Positions 54,714 to 61,605 of a stretch of DNA of 64,000 nucleotides are shown piece by piece. The DNA is from Alistipes montrealensis. Its GTDB lineage: Bacteria > Bacteroidota > Bacteroidia > Bacteroidales > Rikenellaceae. The notes under the pieces were generated by a model that made no database searches, was not told where the DNA came from, and was given only the letters and a program-made list of their open reading frames with translations. A program made the position numbers and the translations under genes. The stretch is from assembly GCF_018362775.1 (NCBI RefSeq), contig NZ_JAGYXY010000002.1:302769-366768 (forward strand), read 5' to 3'. Position 1 is the first letter of the stretch, and the number at the start of each line of letters is the position of its first letter.

Positions 54714-54745
54714 AAAAAGAGCAGGCTTGAAAGCCTGCTCTTTTT
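54714..54745 (+). terminator. Terminator of the ExbB/ExbD operon
   Basis: The inverted repeat 54714-54728 with 54731-54745 (a TTGAAA loop when folded) ends in T5, the standard Rho-independent form, and can act on both strands. Confidence 0.92.
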
Positions 54746-54855
54746 GTTTTGCCGGGAGGAGGGCGCTATGCAAAACGGTTCGGCGCGGATAACCTCAGGT
54801 CCGCTCGCAACGAAAAGCAGCCGCCTCCGGTACAGGACAGATGGCGCATCGCGTA

Positions 54856-54895
54856 AAAATTCCCGAATGGAGAGAGCGCTTCATTCGGGAATTTT
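54856..54895 (-). terminator. Probable terminator of rnhB
   Basis: A 14-bp perfect stem (54856-54869 with 54882-54895) with a 12-base loop and A4/T4 ends lies 38 bases beyond the rnhB stop codon. The rest of 54748-54932 shows no gene. Confidence 0.75.
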
Positions 54896-54932
54896 CGGGG
54901 CGGTGGCAGGTGCGCCGCAACCATCGGAAACG

Positions 54933-55532
54933 TCAGAAAGGGAGTTCCAACTGGTCGATCTCGTGGTTGAACGTCAGCCGGTGGTGGGGCGTAAGACCGT
55001 ACTCCCGGATCGCCAGCCGGTGTTCGCGCGTGGGGTAACCTTTGTTTTTCGTCCAGCCGTACTGCGGGAACTCTTCGGCGATGCGCAGCATATATTCGTC
55101 GCGATGGGTTTTGGCGAGAACCGAAGCCGCGGCAATGTCGGCGTATTTGCCGTCACCCTTGACGATGCAGCGATAGGGAATTTCGAGGCGCGTGCGGAAC
55201 CTGTTGCCGTCGATAGCCAGGAACGACGGAGCCGGGTCGAGGCGCGCCACAGCCAGCGACATCCCTTCGAACGAAGCGTTCAGGATATTGATTTCGTCGA
55301 TCCGCGCAGCCGAAACCGCCTCGACGGCCCATGCGACAGCCTCGCGTTCGATGACGGCACGCAGCTTTTCCCGGTTGCGCTCGGTCATCTGCTTCGAGTC
55401 GTTGAGCAGCGGATCGTGGAAATCGGGCGGCAGAATCACAGCCGCCGCAAAGACCGGCCCGGCCAGGCATCCGCGCCCGGCTTCGTCGCATCCGGCCTCC
55501 GAAAGGTCGTATTGGCACTGGTTTTCTAACAT
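54933..55532 (-). CDS. rnhB: Ribonuclease HII
   Basis: A 199-residue enzyme that cuts RNA in RNA-DNA hybrids, including single ribonucleotides in DNA. The family signature [21 protein letters not shown] gives the first acidic pair (Asp16, Glu17). Asp108 in FLAIDGN and Asp126 in [17 protein letters not shown] complete the metal site. Length is normal. It is read toward the ExbD operon and away from the DUF6427-like gene. Confidence 0.96.
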   Translation of the reverse strand: MLENQCQYDLSEAGCDEAGRGCLAGPVFAAAVILPPDFHDPLLNDSKQMTERNREKLRAVIEREAVAWAVEAVSAARIDEINILNASFEGMSLAVARLDPAPSFLAIDGNRFRTRLEIPYRCIVKGDGKYADIAAASVLAKTHRDEYMLRIAEEFPQYGWTKNKGYPTREHRLAIREYGLTPHHRLTFNHEIDQLELPF

Positions 55533-55643
55533 CGTATCACAAATCGCGTAAAACAGACAGCAGTCGGACGGCGTTTGCGCCCAAAGATTACGGGACTACC
55601 TTCCATATTCTACAAAGTTACGGATTATTCCGGCTTTTTTCAC

Positions 55644-55651
55644 TAATTTTG
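55644..55651 (+). promoter_or_regulatory. -7 box of the DUF6427-like gene
   Basis: TAATTTTG matches TAnnTTTG, 21 bases before the ATG at 55673. It overlaps the in-frame TTG at 55649, which argues against that earlier start. Confidence 0.6.
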
Positions 55652-55672
55652 TCCGAGGAAAAAAGCCCCGAC

Positions 55673-56689
55673 ATGAAATTCGACATTGCACGGCAGCCGC
55701 TCGTTCCGGCCTTTCTGACCCTCGCCGCACTCACCGTCGTCGCGATGTGGGGTGCGGGCGGCTCTGACGCGGCCCCCGCGGCGCTGGCCGGGAATATAGC
55801 CGGCCGAAGCGCTTCCGACGTAGTCGCCATAACCTTGCCCGGGGACCTGCTGGCACAGTTCCAGTCGGCGCATCCCGCCTGGTCGCGTTGGATCGCCGGC
55901 CTGCTGATGCTCTTTACGGGGATGTCCGTCGGACGCCTTACCGTACGTTACAACCTCTACACCGTCGGAACCTGCCTTGCCATTCCTCTTTACGGGGCCA
56001 TCGCCTGCGGTCTTGCCGGTGACAGCGATTTCCTGACACTCTTCACCGCATCGGCCCTGCTGGCCCTGGCCCTGAAAAACTTCTGCCGCTCGTTCTGCAA
56101 CGGATTCGGGTTCGACGCCATCTTCCGCGCCTCGTTCTACACGGGGCTGCTGCCGCTCGTCTGTGTGGCCGCTACGCCGCTCCTGATCCTGCTGCCGCTC
56201 GCCGTCATGCTCTTCCGGCGCACACTGCGCGAAGTCACCGTCGCCATTGCCGGATTGCTGCTGCCCGTCCTCGCACTCTGCTACGTCAACTGGGGCGCCG
56301 GGGGCGAATTTACAGCTCCGGTCACACTCCTGGCGAATACATTCATCACGGGAAGGCCGTTGTCGCTGTTCCTCTCGACACCGATAGAAAGCCTCGTGTT
56401 GCTGGGCGCCGTTTTTATGCTCGACCTGATGGCCCTGCTGTTTTTCCTCTCGGACATCTACGCCGTCGGAACCAAACCGCGCTTTATCTTTATATTTAAT
56501 ATAAGTATACTCCTGCTTGTCACCGCCGTGCTGTGCGGTCCCGCCGCGACCCCCGGAGTAATCGCTCTGACGGCCGTACCTTCGGCCGTTCTATTACCCT
56601 TCATGTTTGTCCGGATTCACCGGGCCATCGCCCTTCCGCTTTACCTGCTATTGCTCGCTTCAGCAGTCATCAACACAACCTTACAATAA
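55673..56689 (+). CDS. Polytopic membrane protein, DUF6427-like
   Basis: A 338-residue protein with about nine hydrophobic segments from residue 13 to the end (for example IAGLLMLFTGMSVGRL and LLPLAVMLFRRTLREV). The spacing and RSFCNGFGFDAIFRASFYTGLLPL resemble the Bacteroidetes family DUF6427, of unknown function. The ATG at 55673 is chosen because the frame's earlier TTG overlaps the promoter. No neighbouring gene explains it: rnhB is divergent and an AraC regulator follows after 157 bases. Family assignment is from memory of the pattern. Confidence 0.7.
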   Translation: MKFDIARQPLVPAFLTLAALTVVAMWGAGGSDAAPAALAGNIAGRSASDVVAITLPGDLLAQFQSAHPAWSRWIAGLLMLFTGMSVGRLTVRYNLYTVGTCLAIPLYGAIACGLAGDSDFLTLFTASALLALALKNFCRSFCNGFGFDAIFRASFYTGLLPLVCVAATPLLILLPLAVMLFRRTLREVTVAIAGLLLPVLALCYVNWGAGGEFTAPVTLLANTFITGRPLSLFLSTPIESLVLLGAVFMLDLMALLFFLSDIYAVGTKPRFIFIFNISILLLVTAVLCGPAATPGVIALTAVPSAVLLPFMFVRIHRAIALPLYLLLLASAVINTTLQ

Positions 56690-56710
56690 TCTATTTAGCC
56701 CAAACCATAG

Positions 56711-56738
56711 CACAAAAGGTCTTATTTGCCCTTTTGTG
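56711..56738. repeat. 9-bp inverted repeat upstream of the AraC gene
   Basis: CACAAAAGG (56711-56719) and CCTTTTGTG (56730-56738) are separated by 10 bases, 21 bases after the DUF6427-like stop. No T tract follows, so it may be an operator as well as a weak terminator. Confidence 0.5.
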
Positions 56739-56782
56739 TCCAAATATGCTATTAATTATGGTAGATTGAAAAGTTAAAATTG

Positions 56783-56790
56783 TATATTTG
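56783..56790 (+). promoter_or_regulatory. -7 box of the AraC-family gene
   Basis: TATATTTG is an exact match to TAnnTTTG, 57 bases before the ATG at 56847. No clear -33 box, which fits an activator-dependent promoter. Confidence 0.55.
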
Positions 56791-56846
56791 AGAACGAACA
56801 TAAGTGACGCAATGCTTTGTTCAGAAAAACTTAAATTACAATTACT

Positions 56847-57776
56847 ATGAAGAATTCAATGAATTCGTCGGTTCAACAGCCGATGATCGTGAAGTACGTC
56901 GAGTCGCTTCACAACGGTATCCAGTCGCAGTCCCTTTCGCGTTACGCAATCGGTTACATCCTCCGCGGAACGAAGTACATCTACGACGGCGATAAGCGTC
57001 AGACACTTTCGCGCGGCGATGTTTTCTACCTGGGCATCGGACACCACTACATTGAGAACTTCCCCGAAGGCGGCCAGCCGTTCGAGCAGGTGCTCTTTTA
57101 TTACACGCCCGATGACCTCCAGCGTATCCTGATGCACCTGAACATCACCTACGGCCTGAACATTTCGAACGAACATTCGTGCGAAAACTGCCGCAACCGC
57201 TCGCACGTCACCATGCCCGCATGGAACTCTCTGCGGAACTTTTTCGTCAATACCAACAACTACCTGCGCGACGAGGATTTCCGCCACGACGAGACGGCCG
57301 AGAACATCAAGATGACCGAGTTGATCTACCTGATCGCCTCACACGAGGATTGCTGCATCAAAAGCAAGTTGTTAAGCAACGTGGATGCCGCCAAGGAGAA
57401 TTTCGAACAGATCGTCTACGACCACATCTTCAAGGACATTTCGATCGAAGAACTCTCGAAACTCACCAACCGTTCGCTCACCTCGTTCAAAAAGGAGTTC
57501 CGCCGCCACTTCCAGATGCCGCCTCACAAGTGGTACATCCGCCAGCGGCTCATGCACTCGCGTCTGCTGCTGATCTCGACTTCGAAGTCCATCTCCGAAA
57601 TCGGCAACGAATGCACGTTCCCCAACACATCGCACTTCATCAAACTCTTCAAGAAAGAGTACCAGATGACGCCCGCGACCTATCGCCACAAGCACCTCAC
57701 GTCTCTGGTCCCCGAACCGCAGCCCAGCACTATCGGCGAATCGGCCGAGAGCCTGGAAATGCGCGAGGCGCTTTAA
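56847..57776 (+). CDS. AraC-family transcriptional regulator
   Basis: A 309-residue regulator. An N-terminal cupin-like sensing domain (about 15-110; YAIGYILRGTKYIYDG, LSRGDVFYLGIGHHYI) is followed by a linker with a cluster of Cys (SCENCRN, about 111-117). The C-terminal AraC DNA-binding domain has two helix-turn-helix motifs (about 190-285; SIEELSKLTNRSLTSFKKEFRRHF and SISEIGNECTFPNTSHFIKLFKKEY). The CxxC in the linker might make it redox- or metal-responsive; that is speculative. Its target is not evident, since the nearest genes are a membrane protein and a candidate sRNA. Confidence 0.93.
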   Translation: MKNSMNSSVQQPMIVKYVESLHNGIQSQSLSRYAIGYILRGTKYIYDGDKRQTLSRGDVFYLGIGHHYIENFPEGGQPFEQVLFYYTPDDLQRILMHLNITYGLNISNEHSCENCRNRSHVTMPAWNSLRNFFVNTNNYLRDEDFRHDETAENIKMTELIYLIASHEDCCIKSKLLSNVDAAKENFEQIVYDHIFKDISIEELSKLTNRSLTSFKKEFRRHFQMPPHKWYIRQRLMHSRLLLISTSKSISEIGNECTFPNTSHFIKLFKKEYQMTPATYRHKHLTSLVPEPQPSTIGESAESLEMREAL

Positions 57777-57868
57777 TCAAAAACTTATAAACACAGGGGT
57801 ATTTTAAAAATTTTAATTATAATCTATAAACAAAATTGCGTTAGGTTTTAGAAAAATGTTACAAAACA

Positions 57869-57899
57869 TTTGGTTTTTCGTAAATTTCAATTACCTTTG
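57869..57899 (+). promoter_or_regulatory. Strong consensus promoter of the candidate sRNA
   Basis: TTTG (57869-57872), 19 bases, then TACCTTTG (57892-57899) is among the best promoters in the window. No protein-coding start follows within 220 bases, and a terminator-like hairpin lies 50 bases on. Confidence 0.8.
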
Positions 57900-57905
57900 T
57901 GTAAC

Positions 57906-57991
57906 AAACGTGGGATTCTCCCACTCTCATTAACCTAACTAACCTAACCAGAAGAGGTCCGATACCGGCAGGTGTCCGACCTCTTTCTCTT
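57906..57991 (+). ncRNA. Candidate small non-coding RNA
   Basis: From the predicted start near 57906 to a T-rich tract ending near 57991 lie two hairpins: a 6-bp perfect stem with a TTC loop (57910-57915 with 57919-57924), and a long terminator-like stem (57952-57959 with 57978-57985, extended by a further six pairs inside one mismatch). Between them is an unpaired C/T/A-rich segment of about 27 bases with repeated AACCTAAC, suited to base-pairing with targets. It matches no RNA family I can name. It could also be an attenuated leader of lipA. Confidence 0.6.
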
Positions 57992-58092
57992 GCGGGATAG
58001 CCCCGGACCGGGGATTATGCCCCGTCACGAACTCCTGCAGGGCATCGCGGAAGAAAATGGGCCGATCACAAGGAATATCCAATCTTTTTTCT

Positions 58093-58100
58093 TATTTTTG
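58093..58100 (+). promoter_or_regulatory. -7 box of lipA
   Basis: TATTTTTG matches TAnnTTTG, 27 bases before the lipA ATG, so lipA probably has its own promoter separate from the upstream RNA. The -33 box is unclear. Confidence 0.5.
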
Positions 58101-58126
58101 CATCAATTGGAAAATAATGAACTTAA

Positions 58127-59008
58127 ATGCCGAAGTTTTATGACAAGGTAGATGTACTGAAAAAACCCGGATGGCTGAAAATCCGACTCCACCGCACTCC
58201 CGAATGGGGCGAAGTGCGGCAGATCGTCGAAAAACACAATTTGCATACGATTTGCAGCAGCGGCAGGTGTCCCAACCAGGCCGAATGCTGGAGCCGGAGA
58301 ACAGCGACATTTATGATTCTGGGCGACATCTGCACCCGTGGCTGCCGTTTCTGCGCAACCAAAACGGGACATCCCCTTGCTCCCGACGCCGAGGAACCCC
58401 GAAAGGTGGCCGAAAGCGTCGCACTGATGAAACTGAGGTATGTCGTCGTAACCTCCGTGACACGCGACGACCTCCCCGACGGCGGAGCTGCCCATTGGGC
58501 GGCAACCGTGGAGGCCATCCGGTCACAAAACAACGACGCCGTAATTGAGCTCCTTATTCCCGATCTCGACGCACGACCCGACCTCTTGGACGTAGTTATC
58601 GCGTCGAAGCCCGATATCATCGGGCACAACATCGAAACCGTCGAGCGACTGACCCCCGTGGTGCGCTCCAGGGCCAAATACAACACGAGCCTGGAGACCC
58701 TGCGTTACCTGAACGGACAGGGCGTCGTAACGAAAAGCGGACTGATGGTCGGACTTGGCGAGAGCGATGATGAAGTTTTGCAAACCCTGCATGACCTGCG
58801 CGACGCAGGCGTGCGGATTGTAACACTCGGTCAGTACCTTCGGCCTACTCTGGAGCACTACCCCGTAGCGGCGTATATCACTCCCGAAAAATTCGAATGG
58901 TACAGACTCCGGGCGCTTGAAATGGGTTTCAGCTATTGTGCGAGTGCGCCGTTGGTCCGCTCGTCGTATATGGCCGAAGAAGCCCTGCAAAGCGTAAAAA
59001 GTTTGTAG
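58127..59008 (+). CDS. lipA: Lipoyl synthase
   Basis: A 293-residue radical-SAM enzyme that inserts two sulfur atoms into protein-bound octanoate to make lipoate. The auxiliary cluster ligands are Cys43/48/54 (CSSGRCPNQAEC), and the radical-SAM triad is Cys69/73/76 (CTRGCRFC). The conserved Ser of the RSSY motif near the C-terminus (LVRSSYMAEE) is the further auxiliary-cluster ligand. Length is normal. lipB follows after 2 bases, so the pair supplies lipoate for 2-oxoacid dehydrogenase or glycine cleavage complexes. Confidence 0.97.
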   Translation: MPKFYDKVDVLKKPGWLKIRLHRTPEWGEVRQIVEKHNLHTICSSGRCPNQAECWSRRTATFMILGDICTRGCRFCATKTGHPLAPDAEEPRKVAESVALMKLRYVVVTSVTRDDLPDGGAAHWAATVEAIRSQNNDAVIELLIPDLDARPDLLDVVIASKPDIIGHNIETVERLTPVVRSRAKYNTSLETLRYLNGQGVVTKSGLMVGLGESDDEVLQTLHDLRDAGVRIVTLGQYLRPTLEHYPVAAYITPEKFEWYRLRALEMGFSYCASAPLVRSSYMAEEALQSVKSL

Positions 59009-59010
59009 CG

Positions 59011-59727
59011 ATGAAAGCCTCCTGCCGGGACCTCGGATGCATGGACTACAAAACCTGCTGGGACTTGCAGCAGGAGTTGTTCGACGCCAGGGTGGCCCGT
59101 AAACGCGCAGGCGGAGCAGGTTCGAGCCTTGTCCCGGACACTGAAAACGCCCCCGGAGACAACGCAGGGACGATCCTGCTGGTGGAACATCCGCCGGTTT
59201 ACACGCTGGGGAAAAGCGGACACGCCGAAAACCTGCTCATCGCCCGGGAAACGCTCAAGGGGATGGGCGCACAGTTCTTTCACATCGACCGCGGCGGCGA
59301 CATCACCTTCCACGGCCCGGGGCAGTTGGTCTGCTACCCGATTCTCGACCTCGAACAGCTCGGGATCGGCCTGAGGGAGTACATCGAAGCACTGGAAGAA
59401 GCCGTGATCCGCACGGTCGCGGAATACGGCATTGCAGCGGGACGCATCGCCGGGGCTTCGGGAGTCTGGATCGACCCCGGAAAGGCTCGGCCGCGCAAGA
59501 TTTGCGCAATAGGAGTCCGTTCGTCGCGTTATGTCACCATGCACGGGTTCGCCCTGAACGTCACGACCGACCTAAGGTGGTTCTCGCGCATCAACCCCTG
59601 CGGATTCACCGACCGGGGCGTCACGTCGATTGCCGCCGAAACGGGCCGCGAAATCGGAATGAGCGAAGTAAAATCGCAGGTTGTGCAATTTTTAAGTGAG
59701 ATTTTAAATGTTAAAATATATAAATAA
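59011..59727 (+). CDS. lipB: Octanoyl-ACP:protein N-octanoyltransferase
   Basis: A 238-residue enzyme that moves octanoate from acyl carrier protein to lipoyl domains, the step before LipA. The ATG at 59011 follows the lipA stop by 2 bases; the longer open frame inside lipA is ignored. The conserved RGGDITFHGPGQLVCYPILDL (about 94-114), active-site Cys197 in INPCGF and Lys163 in RKICAIG are present. A short insertion rich in Gly/Ala (about 32-52) lengthens the N-terminal part. Operon with lipA, and possibly recJ 8 bases downstream. Confidence 0.96.
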   Translation: MKASCRDLGCMDYKTCWDLQQELFDARVARKRAGGAGSSLVPDTENAPGDNAGTILLVEHPPVYTLGKSGHAENLLIARETLKGMGAQFFHIDRGGDITFHGPGQLVCYPILDLEQLGIGLREYIEALEEAVIRTVAEYGIAAGRIAGASGVWIDPGKARPRKICAIGVRSSRYVTMHGFALNVTTDLRWFSRINPCGFTDRGVTSIAAETGREIGMSEVKSQVVQFLSEILNVKIYK

Positions 59728-59735
59728 CAATTCGT

Positions 59736-61502
59736 ATGCCTATAGAAAAACGCTGGGTAGTGAAGCCACAGGGCGACCCCGCGACGGCGGCCATGCTGGC
59801 TGCCGCTCTGCGGATCTCGCCCGTACTGGCCAATCTGCTCGTACAAAGAGGCATAGACACCGTAGAAAAGGCGGAGAAGTTCTTTAAACCGAGCCTCGCC
59901 GACCTGCATGATCCGTTCCTGATGAAGGATATGGAGAAGGCGGTCGAGCGGGTCGAACGGGCCGTTGCGAACAATGAGAAAATCATGGTTTACGGCGACT
60001 ACGACGTGGACGGCTGTACGGCCGTTGCGCTGGTTTACAAGTTCCTGCGCCAGATCGGGCACAAAAACCTGATGTTCTACATCCCCGACCGGTATACCGA
60101 AGGATACGGTATATCGATCAAAGGTATCGACCTTGCCGCCCGTAAGGGCGTGGGGCTTATCATCGCCCTGGACTGCGGCATCAAAGCCACGGAAAAGGTT
60201 GTCTATGCGAAGACGAAAGGCGTGGATTTCATCATCTGCGACCACCACCTCCCGGCCGAGGAGATTCCCAAGGCCGTAGCCGTTCTGGACCCCAAGCGGG
60301 TCGACTGTTCCTATCCGTTCGACGAGTTGTCGGGCTGCGGCGTAGGATTCAAACTCGTGCAGGCCTATGCCCAGAAAAACCGCATGCCCTTCGAGCAAAT
60401 CCTGCCCCTGCTGGACCTGCTGGTCGTCTCGATCGCCTCGGACATCGTGCCGCTGGTGGGCGAGAACCGTATTCTGGCCTATTTCGGCCTGAAGAACCTC
60501 AACCGCGAGCCGTCGAAAGGACTGTTGTCGATCATCAAGATCTGCGGACTGGACAAACACAACATCACCATCGACGACATCGTCTTCAAGATCGGGCCGC
60601 GCATCAACGCCGCGGGCCGCATGCGAATGGACGAGAACGACGAAAACGCATCGCCTTCGGGCGGGCACGCCGCCGTCGAACTGCTGATCGAGGGTAACGA
60701 GTCGATCGCCGAAGAGTTCGGCAGCGTGATCGACGCCTACAACCAGGACCGCAAGTCGATCGACCGCTCCGTTACGCAGGAGGCGCACGACTACATCGAA
60801 GGCAATCCCGAAATGAAAGCCCTCAAGAGCACGGTGATCTACAATCCCCGGTGGATGAAGGGCATCGTGGGGATCGTCGCTTCGCGCCTGATCGAAACCT
60901 ATTACCGCCCGACGGTGGTGCTGACGATGAGCAACGGTTTCGTGACCGGCTCGGCGCGTTCGGTTCCGGGATTCGACCTGTATCAGGCCGTCGAATCCTG
61001 CTCGGACCTGCTGGAGAATTTCGGCGGACACATGTACGCCGCAGGGCTGACGATGCGCCCGGAACGGGTCGAGGAGTTCACCCGGCGGTTCAATGCCTAC
61101 GTGGAGGAGAACATCGACCCACAGATGCTCGTTCCGCAGGTGGACATCGACAGCGAACTGCTCTTCTCCGACATCACGCCGACGTTCCGCAAGGACCTCA
61201 ACCGCTTCCAGCCCTTCGGGCCGGGCAACACGGCGCCGGTCTTCGCGACCTACGGCGTGAGCAACCACGGCGACGCCAAACTCGTCGGCATGGAGTGCGA
61301 ACACCTGCGCATGGACCTGATGCAGCGGCAGAAACCCAATACCAAGATCCAGGCGATCGCCTTCCAGCAGCCCCTGCACTACGAATGGGTGCGCTCGGGA
61401 CGCCCGATCGACGTATGTTACCAGATTGTCGAAAACCACTACCGGGGTACGGTGACCACACAACTCCGTATCAAAGATATAAAACCGGTACTGAACAGAT
61501 AA
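59736..61502 (+). CDS. recJ: Single-stranded-DNA exonuclease RecJ
   Basis: A 588-residue 5'-3' exonuclease used in recombination and mismatch repair. The DHH superfamily motifs are visible: DYDVDG (88-93), LDCGIK, ICDHHLP with Asp169-His170-His171, and DIVPLVGENR. The DHHA1 domain has FGGHMYAAGL (about 427-436), and a C-terminal OB-fold region (about 455-588; FQPFGPGNTAPVFA) binds DNA. The gene begins 8 bases after lipB. A terminator-like hairpin follows. Confidence 0.96.
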   Translation: MPIEKRWVVKPQGDPATAAMLAAALRISPVLANLLVQRGIDTVEKAEKFFKPSLADLHDPFLMKDMEKAVERVERAVANNEKIMVYGDYDVDGCTAVALVYKFLRQIGHKNLMFYIPDRYTEGYGISIKGIDLAARKGVGLIIALDCGIKATEKVVYAKTKGVDFIICDHHLPAEEIPKAVAVLDPKRVDCSYPFDELSGCGVGFKLVQAYAQKNRMPFEQILPLLDLLVVSIASDIVPLVGENRILAYFGLKNLNREPSKGLLSIIKICGLDKHNITIDDIVFKIGPRINAAGRMRMDENDENASPSGGHAAVELLIEGNESIAEEFGSVIDAYNQDRKSIDRSVTQEAHDYIEGNPEMKALKSTVIYNPRWMKGIVGIVASRLIETYYRPTVVLTMSNGFVTGSARSVPGFDLYQAVESCSDLLENFGGHMYAAGLTMRPERVEEFTRRFNAYVEENIDPQMLVPQVDIDSELLFSDITPTFRKDLNRFQPFGPGNTAPVFATYGVSNHGDAKLVGMECEHLRMDLMQRQKPNTKIQAIAFQQPLHYEWVRSGRPIDVCYQIVENHYRGTVTTQLRIKDIKPVLNR

Positions 61503-61517
61503 AAAATCACACTTTCA

Positions 61518-61552
61518 CGACAAGGTCCGGAGTTGCGTTCCGGACTTTGTCG
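61518..61552 (+). terminator. Hairpin terminator after recJ
   Basis: A 14-base arm (61518-61531) pairs with 61539-61552 with one mismatch and a 7-base loop; a short GTTT follows. It lies 15 bases after the stop codon. Confidence 0.75.
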
Positions 61553-61605
61553 TTTGATACAACGCGTCACGGCCGGGGAAACCCGGCAACCTGCATTTCA
61601 AAAAC

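Noticed and set aside
56711..56738. Inverted repeat as a standard terminator of the DUF6427-like gene
   Set aside because: No T tract follows the second arm, so it is listed as a repeat with possible regulatory use.
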